Shown: in pieces, positions 1 to 12,477 of the stretch
Layout of the letters: every line of letters begins with the position of its first letter
Position numbering within the stretch: position 1 is the first letter of the stretch
NCBI RefSeq assembly: GCF_018619435.1
Contig: NZ_JAHFZF010000008.1
Location: 62,001 to 126,000, forward strand
Direction: 5' to 3'
Length of the DNA: 64,000 nucleotides
DNA from: Rhodoferax sp. U11-2br
GTDB taxonomy: Bacteria; Pseudomonadota; Gammaproteobacteria; Burkholderiales; Burkholderiaceae_C
Made by a program: the position numbers and the translations under genes
The notes under the pieces: model-generated
Told to the model about the DNA's origin: nothing
Database searches by the model: none
The model's input: the letters and a program-made list of their open reading frames with translations, nothing else

Positions 1-1
1 T

Positions 2-2547
<2,546 letters not shown>

Positions 2548-2606
2548 GGATAAAAAAGGGAGGCTGTTAAAACCTGAATTCTACCGGGCGAATGCCGGAC
2601 CCTGGC

Positions 2607-2807
2607 TCAGGCCAGCCACCAAATCAGCGTCAGACCGAGCAACAGGCTCAGCAAACCGAAGAAGCGCAGCTGGCCGTCGCTGAATTTGAGGATCTGCAGG
2701 AAGGTTTCCCGCCAGGTTGCCGGTGAGACAAAAGGCATGAAACCCTCCACCAGCAAGACCAGGGCAATGGCCAGCCAGAACGTGCTGCTGTTCAGGCCGG
2801 ATTCCAT
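2607..2807 (-). CDS. DUF2065 (YjeT-like) small inner membrane protein
   Basis: A 66-aa protein with two predicted membrane helices: roughly residues 9-26 (FWLAIALVLLVEGFMPF) and 47-64 (FGLLSLLLGLTLIWWLA). A short loop carrying SPATWRETFLQI connects them. This is the pattern of the DUF2065/YjeT family that sits beside hflKC in many proteobacteria. No biochemical role is established; the position suggests a link with the HflKC membrane complex. It begins 2 nt after the hflC stop, so translation is probably coupled. Confidence 0.85.
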   Translation of the reverse strand: MESGLNSSTFWLAIALVLLVEGFMPFVSPATWRETFLQILKFSDGQLRFFGLLSLLLGLTLIWWLA

Positions 2808-2809
2808 GG

Positions 2810-3712
2810 CTACTTTTTACCGCTGGCAGCGGGCGCGGCGCCACCACGCATGGTTTTAAAGAAATCAGAGCTGTTGGGGTCCAGCACCATCACGTCGCTC
2901 TTTTTGGAGAACGTCGCTTTGTAAGCGTCCAGACTGCGGTAAAACTGGGCAAACTGCGGATCACGACCAAAGGCTTCGGTGTAGGTGCGAGCCGCCTCGG
3001 CATCGCCTTCACCCTTGATTTTCTGGGCATCGCGGTAGGCATTGGCCACCGTCACTTCGCGTTGGCGATCCGCATCGGCGCGGATTTTTTCACCTTCAGC
3101 CGCACCGGTGGAGCGCAACTCGTTGGCGACACGGGTGCGCTCGGCCTCCATACGCCGGTAGACCGACTCGGTGATGGCATCCACATAATCCACGCGGGTG
3201 ATACGCACATCCACCACGTCAATCCCCCAGGGCTTGGCGCCACGCACCTGACTCAGCACCTCACCCTTGACATCCTCCATCAACTGCTCGCGCTTCGCTG
3301 ACAGCAGTTCTTTGACAGTGCGTTTGTTGATTTCTTCCTGGAACGCATTACGTACCACGCGGTTGAGCTGGCTGGCACCCGCAGCCTCGGTGGTGCCGAC
3401 ATTGCGGATGTATTCGGTGGGCTCAGAGATGCGCCAACGCACATACCAGTCGATCACCACCCGCTGCTTTTCAGCGGTCAGCACCGGTTCGTTGTCGGTG
3501 CTGTCCAAAGTCAACAAGCGTTTGTCAATGTAGGAGACATTCTGGAAAGGGGGCGGCAACTTGAAGTTCAAGCCCGGCTCGGTGATGACGTCCTTGATTT
3601 GCCCCAAGGCAAACACCACACCAAACTGGCGCTGGTCCACCACAAACAGGGTGGAACTGGCCAATGCCAGCAGCAGCAAGACGGTTGAGAATAAAAAACC
3701 TAAGCGATTCAT
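2810..3712 (-). CDS. hflC: HflC, SPFH-domain modulator of FtsH protease
   Basis: HflC pairs with HflK in a large membrane-anchored periplasmic assembly around FtsH and modulates its proteolysis. An N-terminal membrane anchor (MNRLGFLFSTVLLLLALASS) is followed by an SPFH/band-7 domain starting at VVDQRQFGVVFALGQI. A charged helical region rich in Ala, Glu and Arg (ADRQREVTVANAYRDAQ) follows. The start at 3712 places the anchor directly at the N-terminus; 12 extra codons upstream are open but add nothing family-like. It follows the hflK stop by 10 nt. Length is 300 aa. Confidence 0.95.
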   Translation of the reverse strand: MNRLGFLFSTVLLLLALASSTLFVVDQRQFGVVFALGQIKDVITEPGLNFKLPPPFQNVSYIDKRLLTLDSTDNEPVLTAEKQRVVIDWYVRWRISEPTEYIRNVGTTEAAGASQLNRVVRNAFQEEINKRTVKELLSAKREQLMEDVKGEVLSQVRGAKPWGIDVVDVRITRVDYVDAITESVYRRMEAERTRVANELRSTGAAEGEKIRADADRQREVTVANAYRDAQKIKGEGDAEAARTYTEAFGRDPQFAQFYRSLDAYKATFSKKSDVMVLDPNSSDFFKTMRGGAAPAASGKK

Positions 3713-3722
3713 CAGGGAACTC

Positions 3723-5120
3723 CTAGCGGGTTTCGCGCGTGCGGTCACGAGCGGCGTCGCGGGTACGGTTGTCGGTCGCCGCAGCGGTGCCTACGGCCGG
3801 GGTACTTGGCACAGGCGCCGGTACAGCAGTGACGTCTTGCGAGACCTGTCCGGTCATTTGAATGATTTTGTCCAAAGGCAAATACAGCAAGTTGGAACCC
3901 TGTTTGGTGTCCACCATGACCTTGGTCACGTTGCTGTAAATCTGCTGCATGGTATCGATGTACATGCGGTCACGGGTGACCTGAGGTGCCTTCTGGTACT
4001 CAGCCAGGACCGACTTGAAGCGCTGGGAATCACCCTGGGCCTGTGCCACGATACGTGCTTTGTAGGCATCAGCCTCCTCTTTCAGCCGGGAGGCGGCACC
4101 CACGGCACGCGGAATCACATCATTGGCGTAGGCTTGGGCCTCATTCTTGGCGCGCTCACGCTCTTGTCCGGCCTTGAGTACATCGTCAAACGCCGCCTGT
4201 ACTTGCTCAGGTGGACGAACACCCCCCTGCTGCAGGTTGATACCAACAACTTCAATCCCAACCTTGTAGCGGTCCAGGATTTTTTGCATCAGGTCACGCA
4301 CGCGTGGCGCAATCTGGTCGCGTTCATCTGACAAGGCGCTGTCCATACGCATCTTGCCAACCACCTCGCGCACGGCAGTTTCGGCAGCCTGGACCACGGC
4401 GTCGGCCGGGTTTCGGCTTTCAAACAAAAACGCCCGCGCGTCGTTCAAACGGTACTGCACCGCGAACTTGATTTCGACGATGTTTTCATCTTCGGTCAAC
4501 ATGGCGGATTCGCGCAGACCGGTGGCCTTGATGATCACATCACGCCCAACGTCCACAGATCGGATCTGGGTCACAAAGACCAGCTCATGACGCTGAATGG
4601 GGTAAGGCAGACGCCAGTTAAAACCGGCACCCACAGTGGAGTTGTATTTGCCAAACTGGGTGATGACGGCCTGCTGCCCTTCCTGCACGATGAAAAAACC
4701 GGTGCCAAGCCAGATCAACACGGCCACACCTGCTATCAAACCTGCACCAATGCTGGCTGTCTTCATATCGGGCTGGAAACCGTTTGGACCACCTTTGCCC
4801 CCCCTACCGCCGCCAAAATCACCACCGTTGGGCCCACGGCCACCCGGTTTGGTGTTGCCAAACAGGCCACCTAACTTGCGGTTGAAATCACGCCACAACT
4901 CGTCCAGATCCGGTGGGCCCTGGTTGCCAGCACCTTGTGGTTTGCGCTCGTCATTTTTGGGGGGCTCGGAGCCTGCGGGTGCCGGGCGATCTGCCTCTCC
5001 ACGAGGACTCTCGTCGGGCTTGTCATCATTGCGACCCCAGCGCGGATCATTGAGATTAAACATGCCTTGGAGGCGTCGCGGTAACAGCGCCAAACTCAAA
5101 GTGGGTAATTGGAATTTCAT
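3723..5120 (-). CDS. hflK: HflK, SPFH-domain modulator of FtsH protease
   Basis: This is the partner of HflC. The cytoplasmic N-terminal segment is Pro/Gly/Asn-rich with the conserved NDPRWGR element and a DLDELWRDFNRKLGGLFG helix. A membrane helix (GLIAGVAVLIWLGTGFFIV, near residue 135) follows, then the SPFH domain (VQEGQQAVITQFGKY) and a long helical segment (ERERAKNEAQAYANDVIPR). The last ~45 residues are Thr/Ala/Pro/Arg-rich and probably disordered. The start is uncertain: 5120 gives 465 aa, while an ATG at 5063 begins MFNLNDPRWG, closer to how many homologues start. hflX ends 39 nt upstream. Confidence 0.94.
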   Translation of the reverse strand: MKFQLPTLSLALLPRRLQGMFNLNDPRWGRNDDKPDESPRGEADRPAPAGSEPPKNDERKPQGAGNQGPPDLDELWRDFNRKLGGLFGNTKPGGRGPNGGDFGGGRGGKGGPNGFQPDMKTASIGAGLIAGVAVLIWLGTGFFIVQEGQQAVITQFGKYNSTVGAGFNWRLPYPIQRHELVFVTQIRSVDVGRDVIIKATGLRESAMLTEDENIVEIKFAVQYRLNDARAFLFESRNPADAVVQAAETAVREVVGKMRMDSALSDERDQIAPRVRDLMQKILDRYKVGIEVVGINLQQGGVRPPEQVQAAFDDVLKAGQERERAKNEAQAYANDVIPRAVGAASRLKEEADAYKARIVAQAQGDSQRFKSVLAEYQKAPQVTRDRMYIDTMQQIYSNVTKVMVDTKQGSNLLYLPLDKIIQMTGQVSQDVTAVPAPVPSTPAVGTAAATDNRTRDAARDRTRETR

Positions 5121-5159
5121 CGCATCAGCTCTTATCTAATAAGTATTGATTGTGCCGAA

Positions 5160-6335
5160 TCAAAAGGCAGCCTCATGACCTGGAGGGAAATCTGTGGCAA
5201 CCAAGCTGGGACGCTGGGCAATCACCGCTTGTGTGAGAAGCTCCCGCAACCCAGCAACACCCTCGCCGCTCTGCGCACTCAAGAATATCCGTGGTGTTGG
5301 TGTGCCGTCGAGTTCATAACTGTCTTGCAACACAGGGGGGCGACGGTCAGGCGCCACCGTATCCAGCTTGTTGAAGATCAGAATCTGGGGAATGTCATGT
5401 GCACCAATGTCCTTCAGAACATGTTGCACCTCAGTGATTTGGTTGAGGTAGTTGTCGTTGGAAAAGTCAACCACATGCAACAACAAATCGGCATCCACAG
5501 CCTCTTGCAGCGTGGCCTGGAACGCATCGATCAGCCCGTGCGGCAAATCACGGATAAATCCAACGGTGTCAGACAAAGACACCATGCGTCCGACGTCCCC
5601 CAGGTACAACTGACGGGTGGTGGTATCGAGTGTGGCAAACAACTGGTCAGCGGCATAAGTACGGGCCTTCACCAATGTGTTGAACACGGTGGATTTGCCA
5701 GCGTTGGTGTAGCCAACCAGTGAGATGTTGAAGGCATCGCGTCGATCACGCTGGCGGCGCTGGGTGGTTCTTTGGCGTTTGACTTTGCTCAACCGCTCTT
5801 TGATGCGTTTGATGTTGTCACCAATCATTCGGCGGTCAAGCTCAATCTGGGTTTCACCTGGACCCCCTCGCATACCAATGCCACCACTTTGTCGCTCCAA
5901 GTGGGACCAACGGCGCACCAAGCGGGTGCTCAAATACTGCAGTCGGGCCAGTTCCACCTGCAATTTGCCCTCATGGCTACGCGCACGCTGGCCAAAGATT
6001 TCCAGGATCAACAAGGTGCGGTCATTGACCGGCAACTCCAGATGCCGCTCCAGATTGCGCTGTTGCGCTGGACTGAGGCTTTGGTCAAACAGGATCTCCT
6101 GTGCACCCAGCTGCTGGGCCAGCATTTTGATCTCATCGGCTTTGCCGCTGCCTATAAACAGGGCCGCATCGGGCGCCCGCCGTTTACAGGTCACGCGAGC
6201 GACAGGATTCAGCCCAGCTGTCTGGGCCAGCAATCCGAGCTCTTGGAGCTCGGCATCAAAATGGGGGAGGCCAAAATCAACGCCCACCAGCAAGGTGGGC
6301 GCCGGATTGAGATCAAGCGGCGGCAGGTTGGTCAC
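5160..6335 (-). CDS. hflX: Ribosome-splitting GTPase HflX
   Basis: HflX is an Obg/HflX-type GTPase that rescues stalled ribosomes by splitting 70S particles. The N-terminal HflX domain ([25 protein letters not shown]) comes first. Next is a glycine-rich linker with [20 protein letters not shown], then the G domain with G1 [13 protein letters not shown]3 DTVGF and G4 NKLD. The length of 391 aa is somewhat short of E. coli HflX. The start is GTG at 6335 and overlaps the hfq stop by 23 nt, so the two are translationally coupled as in other proteobacteria. Confidence 0.96.
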   Translation of the reverse strand: MTNLPPLDLNPAPTLLVGVDFGLPHFDAELQELGLLAQTAGLNPVARVTCKRRAPDAALFIGSGKADEIKMLAQQLGAQEILFDQSLSPAQQRNLERHLELPVNDRTLLILEIFGQRARSHEGKLQVELARLQYLSTRLVRRWSHLERQSGGIGMRGGPGETQIELDRRMIGDNIKRIKERLSKVKRQRTTQRRQRDRRDAFNISLVGYTNAGKSTVFNTLVKARTYAADQLFATLDTTTRQLYLGDVGRMVSLSDTVGFIRDLPHGLIDAFQATLQEAVDADLLLHVVDFSNDNYLNQITEVQHVLKDIGAHDIPQILIFNKLDTVAPDRRPPVLQDSYELDGTPTPRIFLSAQSGEGVAGLRELLTQAVIAQRPSLVATDFPPGHEAAF

Positions 6336-6561
6336 CCTCAGTGGCAGAGAAGTTGACGGCGCGCCCGGGGACGATGGTCGAAATGGCGTGTTTGTAAACC
6401 ATTTGGGTGACGGTGTTGCGCAATAGCACTACATATTGGTCAAATGATTCGATTTGACCTTGCAGCTTGATGCCGTTGACCAGGTAAATCGATACAGGGA
6501 CATGTTCTCGACGCAAAGTGTTGAGAAACGGGTCTTGCAAAAGTTGGCCTTTGTTGTTCAC
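6313..6561 (-). CDS. hfq: RNA chaperone Hfq
   Basis: Hfq forms a hexameric ring that pairs small RNAs with mRNAs. The Sm1 ([22 protein letters not shown]) and Sm2 ([11 protein letters not shown]) motifs are complete, with the proximal-face Q8/D9-type residues and the YKH motif present. It is 82 aa with only a short C-terminal tail ([12 protein letters not shown]), as in many betaproteobacteria. The start is GTG at 6561, supported by a GGAG ribosome-binding site six nt upstream. The gene overlaps the start of hflX. Confidence 0.97.
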   Translation of the reverse strand: MNNKGQLLQDPFLNTLRREHVPVSIYLVNGIKLQGQIESFDQYVVLLRNTVTQMVYKHAISTIVPGRAVNFSATEGDQPAAA

Positions 6562-6608
6562 GATATTCTCCGTGTTCGGATAATGAAAGAAAAGAAAGAG
6601 TCACGATA

Positions 6609-6624
6609 CCACAGCCATCTGTGG
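6609..6624 (-). terminator. Perfect 6-bp hairpin in the der-hfq spacer
   Basis: CCACAG-CCAT-CTGTGG forms a perfect 6-bp stem with a 4-nt loop in the 122-nt gap between der and hfq. On the minus strand it is followed after about 10 nt by a pyrimidine-rich run (CTTTCTTTTCTTTC), so it is not a canonical intrinsic terminator. It could attenuate read-through from der or structure the hfq leader. I cannot tell these apart from sequence alone. Confidence 0.3.
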
Positions 6625-6683
6625 CAGCGACTTCAGAGTGGACAAATCCACCACAAATATGTCGAAGGGATGGCTTGCATGCC

Positions 6684-8021
6684 TCAGTCTGTCTTGTCGG
6701 CAAATGGATTTGCCGACGTTTTCAGCTCGATGCGCAAAGGCGTACCTACCAGATCAAACGCTTGTCGGAAGCGACCTTCCAGAAAGCGCTTGTACGCGTC
6801 GGTGACATGCTCAAGTGAATTGCCGTGAATCACGATGATTGGCGGATTCATACCGCCTTGGTGGGCGTAACGCAGTTTGGGCCTGTACATGCCAGAACGC
6901 TTCGGACTTTGGAACTGCACAGATTCCAGCAACAAACGTGTCAGCACAGGTGTTGACATCTTGCAGTTGGCAGCCTTGTAAGCCTGGATGATGGATGCCC
7001 ACAAAGGACCCAGACCCTGCCGTTTTTGTGCAGAGATTAGATGCATGTTGGCAAACTTCAAGAACGCCAAACGAGTTTCAATGGAACGCTTCACCAACTC
7101 GCGCTGGTAGTCGTCCACCGCGTCCCACTTATTGACTGCCAGCACCACTGCCCTGCCATTTTCAAGGATGTAACCCGCGATGTGTGCATCCTGGTCGGTG
7201 ACGCCTTGGGTAGCATCGATCAACAACAAAACAACATTCGCCGACTCAATGGCTTGCAAGGTTTTGACAACTGAAAATTTTTCGATGGCCTCGAACACCT
7301 TGCCACGCCTGCGCAAACCGGCTGTGTCAATCAGCTCAAACTTCTGGCCTTCACGCTCAAATGGTACGGATATGGCGTCGCGGGTGGTTCCAGGCAAGTC
7401 AAAAGCGACCAGACGTTCTTCACCCAACCAGACATTGATTAGGGTTGACTTGCCCACGTTGGGGCGACCTGCCACAGCGAGTTTGATCACGCCTGGCGCG
7501 GTATCCTCATCATCTGGACTGTCCGGCAGGTTCAGCGGTTTGAGCGCCAGATCCAGCAAAGAACGGATGCCCTGCCCGTGTGCTGCAGACACCGGCAACA
7601 CCTCGCCCAGCCCCAACTCATAGAACTCGACCAAATGAGCGCCTTCCAACATGCCTTCGGCTTTGTTGGCGACCAGTAGACACGGCTTGCCCAAACGTCT
7701 GAGGTAGTTGGCAATGTCATGGTCTTGTGCAGAGACACCCCCTCGTGCATCCACCACAAACACAATGACATCGGCCTCTGCCACAGCCTGACGCGTTTGT
7801 TTGGCCATTTCTTTGTAGATGCCGCTAGTGGCATCTGGCTCAAACCCGCCGGTATCGATGACGATGAACTCTTGGCCGCTGTGTTTTGCGTTGCCATAGT
7901 GACGGTCGCGTGTGAGGCCGGAGTAATCCGCCACGATGGCGTCACGGGATTTTGTCAGTCGGTTGAACAGTGTAGATTTGCCCACATTCGGGCGGCCCAC
8001 CAGGGCCAATACGGGCTTCAT
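6684..8021 (-). CDS. der: Ribosome biogenesis GTPase Der (EngA)
   Basis: Der is an essential GTPase for 50S subunit maturation with two tandem G domains. G domain 1 starts at residue ~8 ([21 protein letters not shown]) and G domain 2 at ~185 ([20 protein letters not shown]). The C-terminal KH-like domain includes [10 protein letters not shown]. The length of 445 aa is standard. It starts at an ATG 27 nt downstream of bamB in the operon. Confidence 0.97.
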   Translation of the reverse strand: MKPVLALVGRPNVGKSTLFNRLTKSRDAIVADYSGLTRDRHYGNAKHSGQEFIVIDTGGFEPDATSGIYKEMAKQTRQAVAEADVIVFVVDARGGVSAQDHDIANYLRRLGKPCLLVANKAEGMLEGAHLVEFYELGLGEVLPVSAAHGQGIRSLLDLALKPLNLPDSPDDEDTAPGVIKLAVAGRPNVGKSTLINVWLGEERLVAFDLPGTTRDAISVPFEREGQKFELIDTAGLRRRGKVFEAIEKFSVVKTLQAIESANVVLLLIDATQGVTDQDAHIAGYILENGRAVVLAVNKWDAVDDYQRELVKRSIETRLAFLKFANMHLISAQKRQGLGPLWASIIQAYKAANCKMSTPVLTRLLLESVQFQSPKRSGMYRPKLRYAHQGGMNPPIIVIHGNSLEHVTDAYKRFLEGRFRQAFDLVGTPLRIELKTSANPFADKTD

Positions 8022-8048
8022 ATTGATTGATCAGTCGGTGGTGACGTG

Positions 8049-9188
8049 CTACTCGGGCTGAAAGCCAAAGACCGTGCCATTGCGGGTGACCGCAACCAAG
8101 GTGGTTCCTACAACCACCGGGGTCGCCACAATGGCAGAACCATCCGTGGGCAAACGTGTGAGTGGTGTGCCGTCGGCACGCGCCATAAAATGGATGATCC
8201 CGGTGTTGTCACCGACCACCACAGAGCGTCCCAGCACCAAGGGTGTGCCAGGTTGCCGGTAACGCAGGCGCTCTGAGGTCCAGGTAAGGACACCGTCACT
8301 GAGTCGCCATGCCATCAGCTTCCCGTCGGCTTCAACCCCATAGACCAGCTTCTCATCCCCGCTCAGACCAACCCCACCAGAAGCTGGCTGTTTCCAAATA
8401 ACATTGCCCTGGCTTGTGTTGACACAACCCACCGCAGCCTGGAACGCACGTGCACAAACCACATGGCCCTCGCGGCTGACTCCAGCAACCAAATCGACCA
8501 GGCGCTCGATATCGTTGGTGCCACGTGGCGTCGCCAAAGGTGCATCCCACACCACATTGCCAGTCAGCGGATTCAGACCAACCAGTCTGCCACTCAGGCC
8601 TACGACCAGTGTGTTGTTGACCGCCAAGAGAGCACCAGCCTGGCGCAGAACCAGAGCTTCACCGGGCCGCTGGTTGGACCACAATTTTTTGCCGCTGCGC
8701 GCATCAAAAGCTGAGACCACTCTGTCTGCACCCAGCACAAACACGCGCTCGCCCGCTACCAAAGGTGGAGTGAACACTTGGCTTGACAGTCGCGTACGCC
8801 AAAGCTCACCCTCAGCAACCATGGTGACAAGTTGGTTGTCTCGGGTAACCACTGCTGCGTACACGCCGTCACTGCCAACTCCCGCCGAAATCTGGGTGTC
8901 TAACTTGATGCGCCACAACGAGGCGCCAGTTTGTGCGTCCAGGGAGCTCACGTTACCGTCCGAGCTGGCCAAGGTCACGGCATTGGCGGAGGTACTAACA
9001 GCCAGCGGGAAGTCCACTTTGCCTACTTGGGCCTTCCAGACGGTTCGAACGCCCAACAACGCGGGGTTGGCGCCTAACTCGGCTGGTTTGGGCGCCTTCG
9101 ATCCACTGGCACAGGCTGCCAACAGACCGACAAGGACCACACTCACTCCGACTTTGAAGAAACGATCAACTGTGAATTGGTTCAACAT
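8049..9188 (-). CDS. bamB: Outer membrane assembly lipoprotein BamB
   Basis: BamB is the beta-propeller lipoprotein of the BAM complex that inserts outer membrane proteins. The N-terminus carries a lipoprotein signal with lipobox LLAAC (Cys at residue ~26). The rest is built of repeated PQQ/WD40-like blades, visible as recurrent patterns such as LDAQTGASLWRIKL, FDARSGKKLWSNQ and LNPLTGNVVWDAPL. The 379-aa length is usual. It begins 3 nt after the yfgM-like gene and precedes der, the conserved bamB-der order. Confidence 0.95.
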   Translation of the reverse strand: MLNQFTVDRFFKVGVSVVLVGLLAACASGSKAPKPAELGANPALLGVRTVWKAQVGKVDFPLAVSTSANAVTLASSDGNVSSLDAQTGASLWRIKLDTQISAGVGSDGVYAAVVTRDNQLVTMVAEGELWRTRLSSQVFTPPLVAGERVFVLGADRVVSAFDARSGKKLWSNQRPGEALVLRQAGALLAVNNTLVVGLSGRLVGLNPLTGNVVWDAPLATPRGTNDIERLVDLVAGVSREGHVVCARAFQAAVGCVNTSQGNVIWKQPASGGVGLSGDEKLVYGVEADGKLMAWRLSDGVLTWTSERLRYRQPGTPLVLGRSVVVGDNTGIIHFMARADGTPLTRLPTDGSAIVATPVVVGTTLVAVTRNGTVFGFQPE

Positions 9189-9191
9189 GGA

Positions 9192-9869
9192 CTATTTCCC
9201 TTGTACGGCGTCGGCCGGGGCAGTGTTTTGCACGTTGACACCCAAGGCGCCAAGCTTGACCTCGACCAAACGCCGGTATTCTGTCAAAGTGTCAAACAGG
9301 CGGTAGGCCTTTTGATACTCTTCAACCGCTTTGGATTTGTTGCCTTGCAGCGCCAGAATGTCGCCTTTTCGATCCGCTACCAAGGCCTCAAAACCCGCAG
9401 GAAAGCTGCCACCCAACTGGCTCATCGCGCCATCCAAGTCCTTGGCATCCATCAGAATCCCAGCCAACCGGAGCTTGGCCACAGCTTGGTAACCAGCATC
9501 AGAAGACTTTTCGGCAACCCAGAGCAGTGCCGATTTGGCAGCATCTGTTTTGCCGGTTGTTGCATAGTGTCCGGCGGCCAATAACCCCGATTGCTGGGCA
9601 TAGGCCGTGGATGCAAATCGATCTTTCATATCTGAAAAAACACGGTCAATTTTGGCTGAATCGCCGGACTGAATGGATCGCTCGACTTCATCAAACAGCG
9701 CCGCCGCCTGATTGGCTTGGTTACGTTGCCAATAGTTGTAAAAATTCCAGCTGGCGAAAGCTGCCAGGACAACAATCAAAACCCAGGTGATCAGATTGCC
9801 ATATTGCTTCCAGAAATGCTTGATTTGGTCAAGCTGTTCCTGTTCTTCAAGATCCAATTGGTTTGCCAT
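9192..9869 (-). CDS. YfgM-like tetratricopeptide protein (SecYEG ancillary subunit family)
   Basis: A single-pass inner membrane protein of 225 aa. A cytoplasmic N-terminus (MANQLDLEEQEQLDQIKHFW) is followed by a membrane helix (LITWVLIVVLAAFASWNFYNYW) and a periplasmic TPR-like domain. YfgM of E. coli links the SecYEG translocon to periplasmic chaperones. The family match (TPR_21/YfgM) and the hisS-yfgM-bamB-der order support the call. The ATG at 9869 was chosen over the longer frame to 9911 because MANQLDLEEQEQ is the family-like N-terminus. Confidence 0.9.
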   Translation of the reverse strand: MANQLDLEEQEQLDQIKHFWKQYGNLITWVLIVVLAAFASWNFYNYWQRNQANQAAALFDEVERSIQSGDSAKIDRVFSDMKDRFASTAYAQQSGLLAAGHYATTGKTDAAKSALLWVAEKSSDAGYQAVAKLRLAGILMDAKDLDGAMSQLGGSFPAGFEALVADRKGDILALQGNKSKAVEEYQKAYRLFDTLTEYRRLVEVKLGALGVNVQNTAPADAVQGK

Positions 9870-9880
9870 GACGTGATTCG

Positions 9881-11209
9881 CTAAACGGTAGATTGTAGAG
9901 TTGGCGCCCATGTGGCCAGATCGGCCAAGGCTTGTGAGGTTTGCGCGACTGCGGCATCGCGCAACGGTTTGATCGTGACCTGTTTCGCCGCGATCTCATC
10001 AGGTCCAAAAACCAATGCGTAGCGTGCACCACTGGCATCTGCGCGTTTGAACTGGCTTTTCATGCTGCCCATCCCCTCCAAGGAACTGGTGTGCATTTGA
10101 ACGCTAATGCCCGCTGCGCGCAAAGACTGCAGCGTCGACAGAACCAAAGGCATGGCAGACGCCTCTGTCACGATTGCATAAGCATCGAGTGGCGCCCCGG
10201 TGCCGTTCAGTCCGGCCGTCTTGGCCAGTTCCAGCACACGGTCGACACCCAGTGCCCAACCAACGGCCGGGGTTGATTTTCCGCCCAATTGTTCAAACAA
10301 ATAATCGTAGCGGCCACCGGCGCAAACGGTGCCTTGTGAACCCAGACGGTCGGTGGTGAACTCAAAAACCGTCAGGTTGTAATAGTCCATACCACGCACC
10401 AGTCGCGGGTTCACGGTGTAGGCCACGTTGTTGGCTTCCAGGATGGTCTTCAAACTGTTGAAGTGGGACAGCGAAGCCTCACCCAGAAAATCCAGAAGCT
10501 GAGGCGCCGCATTCACCAGTCCTTGCATTTGAGGATTCTTGGTGTCCAAAATACGCAAAGGGTTGCTGTACAGCCGTCTGCGCGCATCCTCATCCAGCAC
10601 ATCGGCGTGTTGCTCAAAGTAGGCAATCAGGGCTTGCCGATGTGCCAAGCGTTCGGGCGGTTGACCCAAACTGTTGAGTTCCAGGCGGACATCCGTCAAT
10701 CCAATCTCTGCCCACAGCGCTGTGGCCATCAAAATCAGTTCGGCGTCAACTTCGGCTCCAGGAAAACCCAATGCTTCGGCACCAATTTGATCAAATTGCC
10801 TGTAACGACCTTTCTGCGGCCGCTCATGTCGGAACATGGGGCCCATGTAATACAGGCGCTTACCACCATCATACAAGAGGCTGTGTTCCAGCGCAGCACG
10901 CACCACGCCAGCGGTTGCCTCCGGGCGCAGGGTCAGAGGATCGCCGTTGAGGCGGTCCTCAAAACAGTACATTTCTTTCTCGACAATATCCGTCACCTCA
11001 CCCAAACCACGTACAAACAAGGGGGTGCGCTCAACAATGGGGGTGCGGATATTGCGGTAGGCAAAACGCGACATCAAGTCGCGGACTTTGGCTTCAAACC
11101 ATTCGACAGTGGCTGAATCAGGGGGAAGCAAGTCATTCATGCCTTTCACGGCTGTCAACTTGCCCACAGGAGAGGGAGTTACTTTTTCTGTCATGGAAGG
11201 CGGGGTCAC
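9881..11209 (-). CDS. hisS: Histidine-tRNA ligase
   Basis: HisS is a class II aminoacyl-tRNA synthetase that charges tRNA-His. Motif 2 ([20 protein letters not shown]), the HisA signature [12 protein letters not shown] and the GGRYDYL block are all present, along with [14 protein letters not shown]. The C-terminal anticodon-binding domain follows ([12 protein letters not shown] onward). The frame can start at GTG 11209, which overlaps the ispG stop as GTGA, or at ATG 11194 ([11 protein letters not shown]). Neither has a convincing ribosome-binding site, so the start is open. Length is 442 or 437 aa. Confidence 0.96.
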   Translation of the reverse strand: MTPPSMTEKVTPSPVGKLTAVKGMNDLLPPDSATVEWFEAKVRDLMSRFAYRNIRTPIVERTPLFVRGLGEVTDIVEKEMYCFEDRLNGDPLTLRPEATAGVVRAALEHSLLYDGGKRLYYMGPMFRHERPQKGRYRQFDQIGAEALGFPGAEVDAELILMATALWAEIGLTDVRLELNSLGQPPERLAHRQALIAYFEQHADVLDEDARRRLYSNPLRILDTKNPQMQGLVNAAPQLLDFLGEASLSHFNSLKTILEANNVAYTVNPRLVRGMDYYNLTVFEFTTDRLGSQGTVCAGGRYDYLFEQLGGKSTPAVGWALGVDRVLELAKTAGLNGTGAPLDAYAIVTEASAMPLVLSTLQSLRAAGISVQMHTSSLEGMGSMKSQFKRADASGARYALVFGPDEIAAKQVTIKPLRDAAVAQTSQALADLATWAPTLQSTV

Positions 11210-12477
11210 ATCTGGGAAACGGCTGTTGCACCAAAGCGCTTTTCAACATAATCTTCAACAACCGCCTGAAATTCTTCGGCAATGGCATCACCGCGCAGGG
11301 TCATGCGTTTTTCGCCATCGATAAAAACTGGCGCAGCAGGTGCTTCACCGGTACCGGGTAAGCTGATGCCAATGTCTGCGTGTTTGCTCTCGCCTGGGCC
11401 ATTCACGATGCAGCCCATCACGGCGACTTTCATTTTTTCGACACCAGGGTATTTGCTGCGCCAATGGGGCATCTGCGCACGCAGAAAAGCTTCGATACGC
11501 TGAGTCAACTCCTGAAAGGTGGTACTGGTGGTGCGGCCACACCCAGGACAGGCCGTCACGCTGGGCACAAAAGAACGCAAGCCAAGTGCCTGCAAAATCT
11601 CAGCGGCAATCAACACTTCTTGTGTTCGGGACTCTCCAGGCTGAGGGGTCAAAGACACCCGAATGGTGTCTCCTATACCTTCTTGCAACAGCACAGACAG
11701 CGCTGCAGCGGAGGCGACGGCGCCTTTGGTGCCCATACCAGCTTCTGTCAAACCCAAATGCAATGCGTAGTTGCAGCGCTTGGCCAGTTCTCGGTACACC
11801 GAAATCAGGTCCTGCACACCACTCACTTTGCAAGACAGGATGATCTGGTTCGGATCCAGCCCCATCTCAACGGCTTGTTGCGCGGAATCCAGCGCAGAAG
11901 TGACCAAGGCCTCATACATCACCGACTTAGCACCCCAAGGCGTGTCCCGACGGCTGTTTTGATCCATCAGGTCGGCCAGCAAAGTCTGGTCCAAGCTACC
12001 CCAATTCACCCCAATGCGAACGGCTTTGTTCCACCTCACAGCAGCTTCGATCATCAGGCCGAATTGCTTGTCTCGCTTGTCCCCCTTGCCCACATTGCCT
12101 GGGTTGATCCGATATTTGGACAAGGCCTGGGCACATTCCGGGTAGTCGGTCAGCAAACGATGCCCGTTGTAGTGGAAGTCACCAATCAAGGGCACATCGA
12201 TGCCCATGCGATCGAGTTGCTCTCGAATGTGCGGTACGGCCTGAGCTGCCTCGGGCGTATTCACCGTCAAACGTACCATCTCTGAGCCGGCCAAAGCCAG
12301 TTCCTTGATCTGGATGGCAGAACCAATCACATCCACCGTGTCGGTGTTGGTCATGGATTGAATCCGTACCGGGGCACCCCCTCCCACCGTGACGATCCGA
12401 TTGCCCCAGACGACTTTGGCCTGTCTGGATGCGCTGGTTTGTGCAGTCGCTTCTGCTATTGGCCTAGCTGTATTCAT
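11206..12477 (-). CDS. ispG: (E)-4-hydroxy-3-methylbut-2-enyl-diphosphate synthase
   Basis: IspG (GcpE) is a [4Fe-4S] enzyme of the MEP isoprenoid pathway that converts MEcPP to HMBPP. Typical features are [11 protein letters not shown] near the N-terminus, [10 protein letters not shown], and the cluster-ligating cysteines in ACPGCGRT and [11 protein letters not shown] near the C-terminus. The long ~60-residue insert around [23 protein letters not shown] is normal for proteobacterial forms. ATG at 12477 overlaps the rodZ TGA by one base (TGATG), with GAGG upstream, so the two are coupled. Length is 423 aa. Confidence 0.97.
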   Translation of the reverse strand: MNTARPIAEATAQTSASRQAKVVWGNRIVTVGGGAPVRIQSMTNTDTVDVIGSAIQIKELALAGSEMVRLTVNTPEAAQAVPHIREQLDRMGIDVPLIGDFHYNGHRLLTDYPECAQALSKYRINPGNVGKGDKRDKQFGLMIEAAVRWNKAVRIGVNWGSLDQTLLADLMDQNSRRDTPWGAKSVMYEALVTSALDSAQQAVEMGLDPNQIILSCKVSGVQDLISVYRELAKRCNYALHLGLTEAGMGTKGAVASAAALSVLLQEGIGDTIRVSLTPQPGESRTQEVLIAAEILQALGLRSFVPSVTACPGCGRTTSTTFQELTQRIEAFLRAQMPHWRSKYPGVEKMKVAVMGCIVNGPGESKHADIGISLPGTGEAPAAPVFIDGEKRMTLRGDAIAEEFQAVVEDYVEKRFGATAVSQM

